In this document: positions 20,325 through 30,304 of the stretch, one piece after another
How positions within the stretch are numbered: the first letter of the stretch is position 1
Layout: each line of letters begins with the position of its first letter
Assembly: GCA_019240655.1 (NCBI GenBank)
Contig: JAFAXX010000132.1
Coordinates: 1 to 64,000, forward strand
Direction: 5' to 3'
Length of the DNA: 64,000 bases
Source: Solirubrobacterales bacterium
Lineage (GTDB): Bacteria > Actinomycetota > Thermoleophilia > Solirubrobacterales > Solirubrobacteraceae
The notes under the pieces: model-generated
Databases searched by the model: none
The model's input: the letters and a program-made list of their open reading frames with translations, nothing else
What the model was told of the DNA's origin: nothing
Made by a program: the position numbers and the translations under genes

Positions 20325-21425
20325 TCAATGCCGGACTTCTCTGAGGCCCGAGACATCCCCCTCGAGGCCGAGCGACGTCAGCGCCACCGTGCCGGCTCGG
20401 TCGCTCACCCGCCCGATCACCGCGGCGCCCGGGTGGCGTGGCCCGAGCACGTCAAGGGCCGCGGCGGCCTGCTCGCCAGGCACGATCACGCAAAAGCCGC
20501 AACCCATGTTGAAGACCCCCCACATCTCCGCCATGCTCACTGCACCGCGCGCCGCGACCAGCCCGAAAACCGCCGGACTCGGCAGCGGGGCGGAGATTTC
20601 GTAGCCGATGCCCGAGCCGATCCGCAGGAGGTTGAGCACGCCGCCGCCGGTGATGTGGGCGAGTCCGTGCACCGAGACCTTATCCGCGAGCAGCTCGAGG
20701 ATCGCCCGCACATAGATCGTCGTCGGCTCGAGCAGTGCCTCTCCCACGCTCTGGCCGTCGAGCTCGGGCGGCGCCGCGTCGAGCTCGAGGCCGCCGTCCC
20801 CGAGCAGCGCTCGCCGGGCCAGGGTGAGTCCGTTGGAGTGCACTCCGGAGGCCGGCAGCCCGATCACCGCATCGCCGGGGCGGCAGCGTCGGCCGTCGAC
20901 GATCCGCTCGAGCGCCACCGTCCCGAACGCCGACCCGACGAGGTCGAAGCCGTATGGGGAGGGGTGGCCGCGAATCACTTCGGGCAGCTGGCAGACCTCC
21001 CCGCCGGGGATCTCGATCCCGGCGAGCTCGGCGCCCGCCCGCAGGCCGAATCCGAGCTGCTCGAGCCGGGTCGCGTCGATCTGCTCGACCGCCACGTAGT
21101 CGAGCAGTGCGAGCGGCTCCGCGCCGACGCAGATCAGGTCGTTTACGTTCATCGCCACGCAGTCGATCCCGATCGTGTCGAACCGTCCCAGCTGCTCGGC
21201 GACGATCACCTTCGAGCCGACACTGTCGGTGGTCAGCGCGATCCCGAGACCGGGCGCCACCCGCAGGACGCTCGCGTAGTGGCCGGGCAGCGGAACGGCC
21301 AGCGAACGCCGTCCCGCGTCGATCCCGCGCAGGACATTGACCAGTGCCACGACCCCGCGGTCGGCCTCGCTCGTGTCTACGCCGGCGGCTGCGTAGGCGT
21401 CGCTCACGCCACGATTGTCGGACAT
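20325..21425 (-). CDS. purM: Phosphoribosylformylglycinamidine cyclo-ligase
   Basis: AYAAAGVDTSEADR; GIDCVAMNVNDLICVGAEPL; HITGGGVLNLLR; WGVFNMGCGFCVIV. Confidence 0.96.
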   Translation of the reverse strand: MSDNRGVSDAYAAAGVDTSEADRGVVALVNVLRGIDAGRRSLAVPLPGHYASVLRVAPGLGIALTTDSVGSKVIVAEQLGRFDTIGIDCVAMNVNDLICVGAEPLALLDYVAVEQIDATRLEQLGFGLRAGAELAGIEIPGGEVCQLPEVIRGHPSPYGFDLVGSAFGTVALERIVDGRRCRPGDAVIGLPASGVHSNGLTLARRALLGDGGLELDAAPPELDGQSVGEALLEPTTIYVRAILELLADKVSVHGLAHITGGGVLNLLRIGSGIGYEISAPLPSPAVFGLVAARGAVSMAEMWGVFNMGCGFCVIVPGEQAAAALDVLGPRHPGAAVIGRVSDRAGTVALTSLGLEGDVSGLREVRH

Positions 21426-21441
21426 CGGCCGGATCGAGCCT

Positions 21442-22269
21442 TCATCCCCGGCTCACGCGCCGTGCCACGGCCATCGCCACGGCCGCACGGTAGAGCGCGT
21501 AGGGCAACAGCGAGCGGTCGCGCTCGACCTGGCGGATGATCGATGTCGAGCCCAGCGTGGAGATGAAGGCGGCGGCGGCTCCTGCCGCGAAGGGGGCAAC
21601 GCTCCCCGGCTCGAGGCCGCGGTGGATCAAACGCACGCCTTTGAGCAGCGTGGCCCCGGCGATCACCGGAAGCGCGACGTGCCGGGACAGGCGGTTGGCA
21701 TCGGCGCGGGTGAAGCGGCGAAGCCGGGCGGCCGCGAGCGTTGCTCCGTTGCGGGAGACGCCCGGCACCAGCGCGAACGCCTGCGCGATGCCGAGGCACA
21801 GGGCGTCGGTGGCAGTGGCTTCGCGGTGACCGCGGCGCTGCGGAGCTCGGTCGGCCACCGCCATCGCGATCGCGCCCGCGAGCAGCCCGGCGGCGATCGT
21901 GGGCGGCGTTCCGAGGTGCCGCTCGATCGGCCGCTCGAGCGTGTAGCCGATCACCGCCGGCGGAGCGAACGAGAGGGCGATCAGGGTGATCCGGCGGGCG
22001 TCGAGGCCGTATATCGCCTCGCCGACCTCGTGGCGGAGCGTGATCAGCAGCGCGGCGGCGGTGCCCGCGTGCAGAGCCACCTCGAAGGCCTTGCGCAGCT
22101 CGTCGTCGAGCTGCTCGTAGTCCCAGCGCAGCAGCCAGGGCACCAGCGCCACGTGGCCCGAGGAGGAGATCGGAAGCAGTTCGGCCGGCCCGTGGAGAGC
22201 GCCGAGGGCGACCGCCTGGCCGATCGGGAATCGACGGTGGAGAGCGCCGAGGCTACTTCGAGACGACAT
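21442..22269 (-). CDS. uppP: Undecaprenyl-diphosphatase (BacA/UppP family)
   Basis: LGALHGPAELLPISSSGHVALVPWLL; GIAQAFALVPGVSRNGAT. Confidence 0.9.
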   Translation of the reverse strand: MSSRSSLGALHRRFPIGQAVALGALHGPAELLPISSSGHVALVPWLLRWDYEQLDDELRKAFEVALHAGTAAALLITLRHEVGEAIYGLDARRITLIALSFAPPAVIGYTLERPIERHLGTPPTIAAGLLAGAIAMAVADRAPQRRGHREATATDALCLGIAQAFALVPGVSRNGATLAAARLRRFTRADANRLSRHVALPVIAGATLLKGVRLIHRGLEPGSVAPFAAGAAAAFISTLGSTSIIRQVERDRSLLPYALYRAAVAMAVARRVSRG

Positions 22270-22909
22270 CCATGGTCGGTCGGCGCGACGGGCGCGAGCG
22301 GAGGCGCCGCAAGACCAGGTAGGCGATCACGAGCAGTGCCAGGGCCACCGCGACGTAATCGGCGTACTCGAGGTGGCTCCGCCAGTGCGTCCAGTTCCTG
22401 CCCACCTCTCGCCCCAGTACCGCGAGAGCGGAGATCCAGATGACCGATCCGAGCGCGGCCCAGGCGAGGAAGCGCGCGAAGGCCATCTCGGCGACGCCGG
22501 CGGCGTACGGGAACGCCGCCCGCACGAACGGGATCAGACGCGAGACCAAGATCACCGGGTCGCCGTAGCGATCGAACCAGCGATGCGCGGTGTCCAGCCG
22601 CCTGCCGCTGACATGGAGCTTGCGCCCCTGTCGCTCGAGCAGCTCGCGGCTGCCGAAGTAGCCGATCGCGTAAGCGACCGAGGCGCCTACCATGTCGCCG
22701 AGCACTCCGGCGAGGATGATTCCGAGTAGGCTCAGGTGACCCTGGAAGACATTGAAGCCCGCGAACAGCATGGTCGGCTCGCTGCCCGGTATTCCGATCA
22801 CGCCTGAGCTGGCGGTCAGCACGGCGACGCCGCCGAGCCCGAGGCTGTTGATCAGGTGGGTGGCGAGGTTGACGAGCGACCCGGTGATAGAGGCGGCTGC
22901 CAGGGACAC
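22253..22909 (-). CDS. DedA family membrane protein
   Basis: FQGHLSLLGIILAGVLGDMVGASVAYAIGYFGSRELL; RLIPFVRAAFPYAAGVAEM. Confidence 0.92.
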   Translation of the reverse strand: MSLAAASITGSLVNLATHLINSLGLGGVAVLTASSGVIGIPGSEPTMLFAGFNVFQGHLSLLGIILAGVLGDMVGASVAYAIGYFGSRELLERQGRKLHVSGRRLDTAHRWFDRYGDPVILVSRLIPFVRAAFPYAAGVAEMAFARFLAWAALGSVIWISALAVLGREVGRNWTHWRSHLEYADYVAVALALLVIAYLVLRRLRSRPSRRPTMDVVSK

Positions 22910-22976
22910 ACGACTAGCGTAGCGTCACCGTAACTCGGCTCCCTGGGCTTACCACAATGAGGGTTCTCTCACGACC

Positions 22977-24086
22977 ATGACCGCCATTTCGCTGTTCGAC
23001 ACCGAGACGACGCTGACCCCGCTGCGGGCGCGGCTGCGCGAGAGCGTGCTGGCCGTGCTCGACCGCGGCCGGTACATCCTCGGGCCGGAGGTCACCGCGT
23101 TCGAGGCGGAGTTGGCCGAGTACCTCGGCGTGCGGCACGTGGTTGGCGTGGCCAACGGAACCGATGCGATCACCATCGGGCTGCGAGCGCTCGGCGTGCG
23201 GTCCGGCGACGAGGTAGTCGTCCCGGCGTTCACGTTCTATGCCAGTGCCGAGGCGATCGCCAACGCCGGAGCGGTGCCGGTCTTCTGCGATGTCGACGCG
23301 GGCACGCGCAACGTCACCGCGGAAACGGTGCGCGCCGCGCTGACGCCCCGGAGCACCGCGGTCGTCGCGGTCGATCTGTTCGGCTGTCCGGCGCCAGTCC
23401 CGGAGCTCAGAGAGCTCGGGCTGCCGGTACTGGAGGACGCCGCGCAGGCCGCCGGCGCGAGACTCGGGGCGCGGATGGCCGGATCACTCGGCGACCTCGC
23501 GACCTTCTCGTTCTATCCCTCGAAGAATCTCGGTTGCTTCGGTGACGGCGGAGCGATCGCCACCGACGACGACGAGCTCGCTGAACTGGTTCGCGCGCTC
23601 CGCTTCCACGGCTCTCGCGACAAGCGGGATTTCCAGTACGTCGGCTATAACTCGCGGCTCGACGAGGTGCAGGCCGCGATCCTCCGCGTACTGCTGCCCG
23701 AGCTCGACGGCTGGTGCGATGGCCGGCGCGCGGCGGCGCGCGCGTACCTCGAGGCCGGGATCGAGCACCATGTCGGCGTCCCTGTGGTCCCAGCCGGTGC
23801 CGATCCGGGCTGGCATCTCTATGTCGTGACCCACCCCCGCGCGGAGGCGCTGATCGCCTCGCTGGGCGCCCAGGGAATCGAGGCCCGGGGGTACTACCGG
23901 ACGCCGCTGCACCGCCAGCCGGCGATGGCGCCCTACGTCGCCGGCGTGCGTCCGTCGCTTCCGGTAACCGACGAGCTGTCGGCGCAGAACGTCGCGCTGC
24001 CGATGAGCCCGGTGCTGAGCGGCGAGCAGGCCGTCGCGGTGGCAGCCGCGGTGGCCGAGTTCGCGGGAGCGGTGGCGCAACGTTGA
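22977..24086 (+). CDS. DegT/DnrJ/EryC1/StrS family PLP aminotransferase
   Basis: GVANGTDAITIGLRALGV; VVPAFTFYASAEAI; FSFYPSKNLGCFGDGGAI; YNSRLDEVQAAIL. Confidence 0.95.
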   Translation: MTAISLFDTETTLTPLRARLRESVLAVLDRGRYILGPEVTAFEAELAEYLGVRHVVGVANGTDAITIGLRALGVRSGDEVVVPAFTFYASAEAIANAGAVPVFCDVDAGTRNVTAETVRAALTPRSTAVVAVDLFGCPAPVPELRELGLPVLEDAAQAAGARLGARMAGSLGDLATFSFYPSKNLGCFGDGGAIATDDDELAELVRALRFHGSRDKRDFQYVGYNSRLDEVQAAILRVLLPELDGWCDGRRAAARAYLEAGIEHHVGVPVVPAGADPGWHLYVVTHPRAEALIASLGAQGIEARGYYRTPLHRQPAMAPYVAGVRPSLPVTDELSAQNVALPMSPVLSGEQAVAVAAAVAEFAGAVAQR

Positions 24087-24117
24087 CCGCCGCCACGTGT
24101 TAGCGTCGCTGGCCGAC

Positions 24118-25680
24118 ATGTTGAGAAACTTGAAGAGAGCCCTTAGCGGTGCTGCGGCGGCCACCGCGCTCCTGGCCGTGTCCGCCGTCCCCGCCTCCGC
24201 GGCCGCCCCGGTCGGGGCCTACACGATCAAGGGCGCCTGGAGCTATGTCTCCGCGCCCAAGCTGCACCCGCCGAAGCTGCACACCGACCGTCCAACGGCG
24301 AGCGCGCAGCTCTCCCCCGGCTACCTGTTCGTCAGCAACTTCAAGAACCTGCTCTACAGCAAGCCGCTCACCGGCGAGGGCGGCCCCCTGATCCTCGACA
24401 GCCGCCTGCAGCCGGTCTGGTTTGACCCGATCGGCACGAATACGTTCGCCAACAACCTCCGCGTCCAGACCTACCAGGGCAAGCCGGCGCTGAGCTGGTG
24501 GGAGGGAATCATCACCAACACCGGCGCCACCACCAGCGGCTCGCTCTACGTCGTCGACCAGCACTACCGGCCGATCGGCAAGCCGCTGAGCGGCGCCGAC
24601 GGCTGGATCATAACTCAACACGAGGCGTTGATCCAGGGCCACGACGCGTGGGTGACCGCGGTCAAGAACGAGCCGATGGACTTGAGCGCCTACGGCGGCT
24701 CGCCCACGGGAACGCTGCTCAACTCCGCCGTGCAGGAATACGACCTGCACACCGGAGCGCTGCTCTACACCTGGGACGCGGCACCGGACGGGATTCAGCC
24801 CGGTCACATCCCGCTGAGCGATTCCTACACCAAGCCGGCGCCGAACCCGGCCATGCCGTGGGACGCCTACCACATCAACGCAATCCAGCTCGTACGGGGC
24901 GGATTCATCACCACGATGCGCAACACCTGGTCGGCCTATGACGTCGACCTGAAGAGCGGCGCCACCGTGTGGACGCTAGGCGGCAAGCACAGCAAGTTCG
25001 CGCTGTCCGCGGGCGCCCAGTTCGAGTGGGAGCACGACGTCGAGATGCACAGCGGCGGGATCGTCACCGTGTTCGATGACAACTGCTGTGCGATCCTCGG
25101 GCCCGGGCAGCTCGGACCGCCGAACGGCTCCGCCCGCGCGCTGGTGATCAAACTGAACAACGGCAACCACACGGCGAGCCTCGTGTCCCAGTACTCACGC
25201 GGGATCGACGTCGGCTTCCAAGGCAACGCGCAGCTGCAGCCGAACGGCGACATGGTCGTCGGCTGGGGATCGCAGCCGCTCATCTCCGAGTTCAGCAAGT
25301 CCGGCAAGCTGTTGCTCGATGCGGTCTTCCCGAGCCCTGACCTGAGCTACCGGGCGTACGTCGCCAAGTGGGTTGGCACCCCGTTCTTCCCGCCGACCGG
25401 CGCCGCTCGCAACCACAACGGCCGCTCGACGGTGTATGCGAGCTGGGACGGCGCGACGCAGGTGGTCGCCTGGCGGGTCCTGGCCGGCGCCGGCGCCCGG
25501 CAGCTGCGCGTGGTCGCGGGCCGCTCCAAGACGGGGTTCGAGACTTCGATCGCGCTGAGCACCCGGTACAAGACGTTCAAGGTGCAGGCGCTCGACGCCA
25601 AGGGCCACGTGATCGGCACCTCGAAGGCGTTCGCCGTGCCCAGGCCGAACGCGAAGCAGAATCCGCCCGGGTTCTACTAG
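24118..25680 (+). CDS. Secreted arylsulfotransferase (ASST)-family protein
   Basis: Signal peptide; SPGYLFVSNFKNLLYS; LQPVWFDP; HDVEMHSGGIVTVFDDNCCAI; repeat architecture typical of ASST beta-propellers. Confidence 0.75.
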   Translation: MLRNLKRALSGAAAATALLAVSAVPASAAAPVGAYTIKGAWSYVSAPKLHPPKLHTDRPTASAQLSPGYLFVSNFKNLLYSKPLTGEGGPLILDSRLQPVWFDPIGTNTFANNLRVQTYQGKPALSWWEGIITNTGATTSGSLYVVDQHYRPIGKPLSGADGWIITQHEALIQGHDAWVTAVKNEPMDLSAYGGSPTGTLLNSAVQEYDLHTGALLYTWDAAPDGIQPGHIPLSDSYTKPAPNPAMPWDAYHINAIQLVRGGFITTMRNTWSAYDVDLKSGATVWTLGGKHSKFALSAGAQFEWEHDVEMHSGGIVTVFDDNCCAILGPGQLGPPNGSARALVIKLNNGNHTASLVSQYSRGIDVGFQGNAQLQPNGDMVVGWGSQPLISEFSKSGKLLLDAVFPSPDLSYRAYVAKWVGTPFFPPTGAARNHNGRSTVYASWDGATQVVAWRVLAGAGARQLRVVAGRSKTGFETSIALSTRYKTFKVQALDAKGHVIGTSKAFAVPRPNAKQNPPGFY

Positions 25681-25764
25681 CACCGGCAGGTTTGCGTTTG
25701 CGGGCTTCTGGCGTGAGCGCGTCGGCGCCGTGACGTGTGGGCCGTTACTAGAATCTTCCGCTCC

Positions 25765-27735
25765 ATGCGCCGGCGGATCATCTCCGCGGCCTTTCCTGTC
25801 CATCGCCACTCGCTCCCTCAGCTCGCGGTCGACGGGGTGCTGGTCGCGCTCGCGTACTTCCTGGCCTTCCGGCTGAGGTTCCTCGGTCTGCCGTTCCCGC
25901 AGCGCTACGAGGACCTGTTCGAGCGGACGATCTGGTGGGCGGTGCCGGTGTCGCTGGTCGTCCTGGCCGCCTTCGGCCAGTACGAGCGGTTGTGGACGTT
26001 CGTCGGCCAGCGCGACTACGAGGCGGTGGTCAAGGCGGTGCTGGTCAGCACCCTGGTGGTCGTCGGGGTGATCACGGTCCTGCACCCGGTGCAGACCGCT
26101 CCACACGTCGTCTATCGCAACTTCACCGTGACCCTGCAGTCCAACCCGGTGACCCTGCCGGCGAGCGTCATCGTCACGTTCTTGTTGCTGGCGCTGGCAT
26201 TGCTCGTCGGGGCGCGCTTCGTCGTGCACCTCGTGGTCGAGGGCCGCGTGCGGAGCTTCCGGGTCGCCAAGGGCGCCCGCGACGTGCTGATCGTCGGCGG
26301 TGGCCAGGGGGGCCACTTGGTCGCTCGCGAGCTCGTGCGCAATCCGCAACTCCGCCTGCGCCCGGTGGGATTCGTCGACGACGATCCGCGCAAGCTCGGG
26401 GTCAAGGACGAGCACGGCCTGAAGGTGCTCGGCAGCACCACCGCGGAGGATCTGAACCGCGTGCTCGACGACGCCGAACCGGACGAGGTGATCATCGCGA
26501 TCCCCTCCGCTCCGGGCACCCTGCGGGCGCGCGTGGTGACCGCTTGCCGTGAGCGGGGGATCCGGGTGCGCACCACCCCGACGGTGTTCGAGCTGCTCCA
26601 GGACAGCTCCGGCCAGCTGCGCGTGGCGAGCCAGCTGCGCGAGGTCCGCGTGGAGGACATGCTCGGCCGCGAGCCGGTGCGGATGGAACTCGAGCGCGTC
26701 GGCGCATACCTCGAAGGTCAAATCGTGATGGTGACCGGCGCGGGCGGCTCGATCGGCGGCGAGCTCTGTCGGCAGATCTCGCGCGTGGGCCCGCGCCGGC
26801 TGGTCCTGGTCGACCATGCCGAGGACAACCTGTTCGAGATCCTCCGCGAGCTCGAGGAGGACCGCCACGTGCGCACCGCGGTGCCCGTCCTCGGCGACTG
26901 CAGGGAGGAGGAGCGGATGCGGGAGGTGTTCGCCGAGCACCGTCCTGCGGTGGTCTTCCACGCTGCTGCCTACAAGCACGTGATGATGATGGAGCTCAAC
27001 GCGGTGGAGGCGGTGCGCAACAACGCCCTGGCCACGCGCCTGGTGGCGCGGATCGCCGGTGAGCATCGGGTGGGCACGTTCGTGCTCGTGTCCACCGACA
27101 AGGCGGTCAAGCCGGCCACCGTGATGGGCGCGTCGAAGGCGCTGGCCGAGTGGGCCGTCGATGCCGCCGCGGCGCGCCATCCGGCCACCAAGTACGCCAC
27201 CGTTCGATTCGGCAACGTGCTCGCGTCGTCCGGCTCGGTTGTCCCCATCTTCCGGCGCCAGATCGCTGCCGGCGGGCCGGTCACGGTGACCGATCCGCGC
27301 ATGCGCCGCTACTTCATGACAATCCCCGAGGCGGTTCAGCTGATCATCCGCGCAGGATCGCTGAGCGGCGACAGCGGCCAGGTGTTCGTGCTCGAGATGG
27401 GCGATCCAATCCGGATCATCGATCTCGCGGACACGATGATCAGGCTGTCTGGGCTAGAGCCCGAGCGCGACATCGCGATCCAGATCGTCGGCGCGCGTCC
27501 CGGCGAGAAGTTCCACGAGGACCTGTTCAACCCCGACGAGCGTCCGCAGCCGACCCCCGCGCAGAAGATCCTCCGGGCCGACCGGGACCCGCGTGATCCC
27601 GCCTGGGTCGAGCAGATGTTCGCCGAGATCAACCTGCTGGTGCTCGAGGGAGACGCGGCGGCGCTCGCGAAGCGTGTCTCCGAGCTGTCCGGAAGCGATG
27701 TTCCCGCCGGTGGTGGCGCCCGCGTGGCAACGTAG
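25765..27735 (+). CDS. Membrane-anchored nucleotide-sugar 4,6-dehydratase (PglF/WbpM/CapD-like)
   Basis: Four N-terminal TM helices, two Rossmann domains; MVTGAGGSIGGELCRQI; LVSTDKAVKPATVMGASK; start taken at ATG 25765. Confidence 0.92.
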   Translation: MRRRIISAAFPVHRHSLPQLAVDGVLVALAYFLAFRLRFLGLPFPQRYEDLFERTIWWAVPVSLVVLAAFGQYERLWTFVGQRDYEAVVKAVLVSTLVVVGVITVLHPVQTAPHVVYRNFTVTLQSNPVTLPASVIVTFLLLALALLVGARFVVHLVVEGRVRSFRVAKGARDVLIVGGGQGGHLVARELVRNPQLRLRPVGFVDDDPRKLGVKDEHGLKVLGSTTAEDLNRVLDDAEPDEVIIAIPSAPGTLRARVVTACRERGIRVRTTPTVFELLQDSSGQLRVASQLREVRVEDMLGREPVRMELERVGAYLEGQIVMVTGAGGSIGGELCRQISRVGPRRLVLVDHAEDNLFEILRELEEDRHVRTAVPVLGDCREEERMREVFAEHRPAVVFHAAAYKHVMMMELNAVEAVRNNALATRLVARIAGEHRVGTFVLVSTDKAVKPATVMGASKALAEWAVDAAAARHPATKYATVRFGNVLASSGSVVPIFRRQIAAGGPVTVTDPRMRRYFMTIPEAVQLIIRAGSLSGDSGQVFVLEMGDPIRIIDLADTMIRLSGLEPERDIAIQIVGARPGEKFHEDLFNPDERPQPTPAQKILRADRDPRDPAWVEQMFAEINLLVLEGDAAALAKRVSELSGSDVPAGGGARVAT

Positions 27736-27746
27736 ACTGGTCGCAC

Positions 27747-28970
27747 ATGGGGTGGGTTCCCGTTGCCTTATCGGTCCACCAGTTCGTCTCCTCGGTTGGG
27801 GCGGATGCGGGTTTCGCGGCGATCGTCGGGCTGGCAATCCTGGTCCTGCTCTACTTCGCGCAGGCGCGTGAGACGGCCGGGTTGCGTGACGAGGCCCGCG
27901 CGGCGGGGCAGCGCGTTGCCCAGCTCGAGGCGCAGGTGGCCCAGCTCGGTCGCCAAGCGCCCTCGGCGGCGAGCGTGCCCACGCCGCGACCCCCGGTGGG
28001 CGCCGGCGGCGGATCCTCGCCCGGTCCGGCCGCCGTGGGTCCGGCCACCGCGGGTGCGGGCACCGCGGGTGCGGGCACCGTGGGTGCGGGCACCGTGGGT
28101 GCGGCTACCGCGGGGGTGACCGCCCGGTTTCCGGCCGCGCCCGCGGGCGTCGGCGCGCCTGCGCTCAGTGCGGCAACGCGTCTGATCCCGGTCTTCGGGC
28201 CCGGTAAGGCGGTGAACACGCCGGGCGGCCCAGCGCCGGCCCACGGAGACCAGACGGCGGTCGTTCGAACCGTCGCGCCGGCCACGGTCGCGGGCGGTGC
28301 TGCCGCCGCGACCGCGCGCGCGGCGACTGCGGCCGGGCCACTGAACGGCTCGCCTCGGGACACCGGCGCTCCGGCGGGCGGCGCCCCGCCGGTGGCCGCT
28401 CGCCCGGCCGTGGCGCCACCGCGCACATCGGGTCGGCCCGACTCACCGGCCGGGCCTCGACGCCCGTCCCTGCCGCCGCCGACGGGGTCGCGCCGGCGGC
28501 CGCGGCTTGTCGGGGTGATCGTGGGCGGACTCGCCGTGCTCGCGGCTGCCGTCGTGGCCGCCTTCCTGATCGGCAGGTCCCCGTCGGGCAGCAGTCAGTC
28601 GCCTCAGACCACGCACGCCGCCGCGGCTGCTCGCCGGTCGGCGCCGTTCAACCCGCGGCAGGTCACCGTCGCCGTACTCAACGGCACCGCCACGCCGGGA
28701 CTGGCCGGACGCACCTCACACCGGCTCCACGTCGCCGGCTACAAGCCGGGCACGGTCGCGACAGCGACCGATCAGACGCGCCCGAGCACGGTCGTCGCCT
28801 ACCTTCCTGGCTACCGAGCCGACGCCCTGCACGTCGCCGGCGCGTTGAAGCTCCGCGCCGCGGCGGTGCAGCCGGTCGACCAGAGCGCGAGGGCGGTCGC
28901 CTGTCCGCCACCGGCCGCGTGCACGGCCAACGTGGTCGTCACGGTCGGCGCGGACCTTGCCTCCTCCTGA
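27747..28970 (+). CDS. LytR C-terminal-domain protein with Pro/Ala/Gly-rich linker
   Basis: N-terminal TM and coiled coil, long Ala/Pro linker, second TM, C-terminal VAVLNGTATPGLAGRTSHRLHVAGY (LytR_C). Confidence 0.75.
   Translation: MGWVPVALSVHQFVSSVGADAGFAAIVGLAILVLLYFAQARETAGLRDEARAAGQRVAQLEAQVAQLGRQAPSAASVPTPRPPVGAGGGSSPGPAAVGPATAGAGTAGAGTVGAGTVGAATAGVTARFPAAPAGVGAPALSAATRLIPVFGPGKAVNTPGGPAPAHGDQTAVVRTVAPATVAGGAAAATARAATAAGPLNGSPRDTGAPAGGAPPVAARPAVAPPRTSGRPDSPAGPRRPSLPPPTGSRRRPRLVGVIVGGLAVLAAAVVAAFLIGRSPSGSSQSPQTTHAAAAARRSAPFNPRQVTVAVLNGTATPGLAGRTSHRLHVAGYKPGTVATATDQTRPSTVVAYLPGYRADALHVAGALKLRAAAVQPVDQSARAVACPPPAACTANVVVTVGADLASS
28035..28110 (+). repeat. 15-bp tandem repeat (about 5 units) in the LytR_C protein linker
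   Basis: g(c/t)gggtgcgggcacc units at 28035, 28050, 28065, 28080, 28095. Confidence 0.9.
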
Positions 28971-29745
28971 GCCCGTTAAGCCCGCCGTGAGCTTCCTCGA
29001 TCTGCCCGAGCGCAGTGCCAAGCCTCGAGAGCAGGGTGTCACCCACGTGCTCGACAAGGGGCTCTCGCTGGCCGATGTGGATGGGTTGATGGAGGTGGCC
29101 GGGGATTCGGTTGACATCGTCAAGCTCGGATGGGGGACGGCGATCGCCACCGGCAACCTCGAGCCGAAGCTACAGCGCTACCGGCACTACGGCATCCCCG
29201 TGGTCCTCGGCGGCACGCTCACCGAGCTGGCCATCGCCCAGGGCCGCTTCGAGCAGCTGATCGCCTGGGTGCACGAGCTCGGGCTTCAGTACTTCGAGAT
29301 CTCGGATGGGACGATCTCGCTCGAGGGCGGGCGCAAGCTCGAGATGATCGCGCGGCTGGCCCGAGACTTCCGCGTTCTCTCGGAGGTCGGATCCAAGGAC
29401 GACACCGGTGCGATCACCCCGCCCTACCGCTGGGTCGAGCAGATGACCGAGGAGCTCGAGGCGGGCGCCTGGAAGGTCATCGCCGAAGGACGTGAGGGCG
29501 GGACGGCGGGCATCTTCCGGCCGAGCGCTGAGGTCAGGGAGGGGCTGATCGACGAGATCGTCCACGGCGTCGAACGTGGCCGGATCATGTTCGATGCGCC
29601 GATCAAGCACCAGCAGGTCTGGTTCGTGCGCCGCTTCGGACCCGAGGTCAACCTCGGGAACATCGCTCCGGCCGACGTCCTCTCGCTCGAGACGCTCCGG
29701 CTCGGCCTGCGCTCCGACACGCTCGCCACCGGAAGACGTGGCTGA
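28957..29745 (+). CDS. ComA-like phosphosulfolactate synthase family protein
   Basis: THVLDKGLSLADVDGLMEVAGDSVDIVKLGWGTA; VVLGGTLTELAIAQGRF; FEISDGTISL; VIAEGREGGTAGIF; GNIAPADVLSLETLRLGLRSDT; start may be GTG 28987. Confidence 0.88.
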   Translation: MPPPEPVKPAVSFLDLPERSAKPREQGVTHVLDKGLSLADVDGLMEVAGDSVDIVKLGWGTAIATGNLEPKLQRYRHYGIPVVLGGTLTELAIAQGRFEQLIAWVHELGLQYFEISDGTISLEGGRKLEMIARLARDFRVLSEVGSKDDTGAITPPYRWVEQMTEELEAGAWKVIAEGREGGTAGIFRPSAEVREGLIDEIVHGVERGRIMFDAPIKHQQVWFVRRFGPEVNLGNIAPADVLSLETLRLGLRSDTLATGRRG

Positions 29746-30304
29746 ATCGCCCCAGCTCGACGGCGTGCTGCTGGCTCGTCACGGGGAGACCGATGACAAC
29801 CTGGAGCCGCTGCGCTTCCAAGGCTTCACCGACACGCCGCTCAACGACACCGGGCGCCGCCAGGCGGCCGAGCTGGCCGAGCGGGTGGCCGGACGGGGCA
29901 TCCGCTCGCTCTGGAGCTCGGACCTCAGCCGGGCCCGTGAGACCGCGGAGATCGTGGGCGCCCGGATCGGGCTGGCCCCGGCTCTCGACCCGCGCCTGCG
30001 CGAAGCGTGTCGAGGGCGCTGGGAAGGCCATACATTCAGCGAGATCGCCCGCGCCGAGCCCGATCTGTACGCGGCCTGGCAACGAGCCGGAGCCGGCTTC
30101 CGGTTCCCGGACGGCGAGTCGCTGCAGGAGCAGATGGACCGCGTGACCGCCGCCGTACGGGACGTCCACGCCACTGCCGAGCTGCCCGCGCTGGTCGTCT
30201 GCCACGGCGGCTCGATCCGCGTGATGCTGTGCCGCCGGGACCCGCGCGGACTCGATGCTTTCCACGAGTTCGAGGTCCCGAATGTCGCCGTGGTCCCCCT
30301 TTGA
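29738..30304 (+). CDS. Histidine phosphatase (phosphoglycerate mutase-like)
   Basis: LLARHGETDDNLEPLRFQGFTDTPLNDTGRRQA; CHGGSIRVML. Confidence 0.9.
   Translation: MAESPQLDGVLLARHGETDDNLEPLRFQGFTDTPLNDTGRRQAAELAERVAGRGIRSLWSSDLSRARETAEIVGARIGLAPALDPRLREACRGRWEGHTFSEIARAEPDLYAAWQRAGAGFRFPDGESLQEQMDRVTAAVRDVHATAELPALVVCHGGSIRVMLCRRDPRGLDAFHEFEVPNVAVVPL

Noticed and set aside
25195-27180. 661-aa minus-strand ORF
   Set aside because: Antisense of the ASST and PglF-like genes; low-complexity Arg/His/Asp/Gln composition and no domain signatures
28035-28110. Possible regulatory repeat
   Set aside because: 15-bp period stays in frame and simply encodes a Gly/Ala/Thr linker
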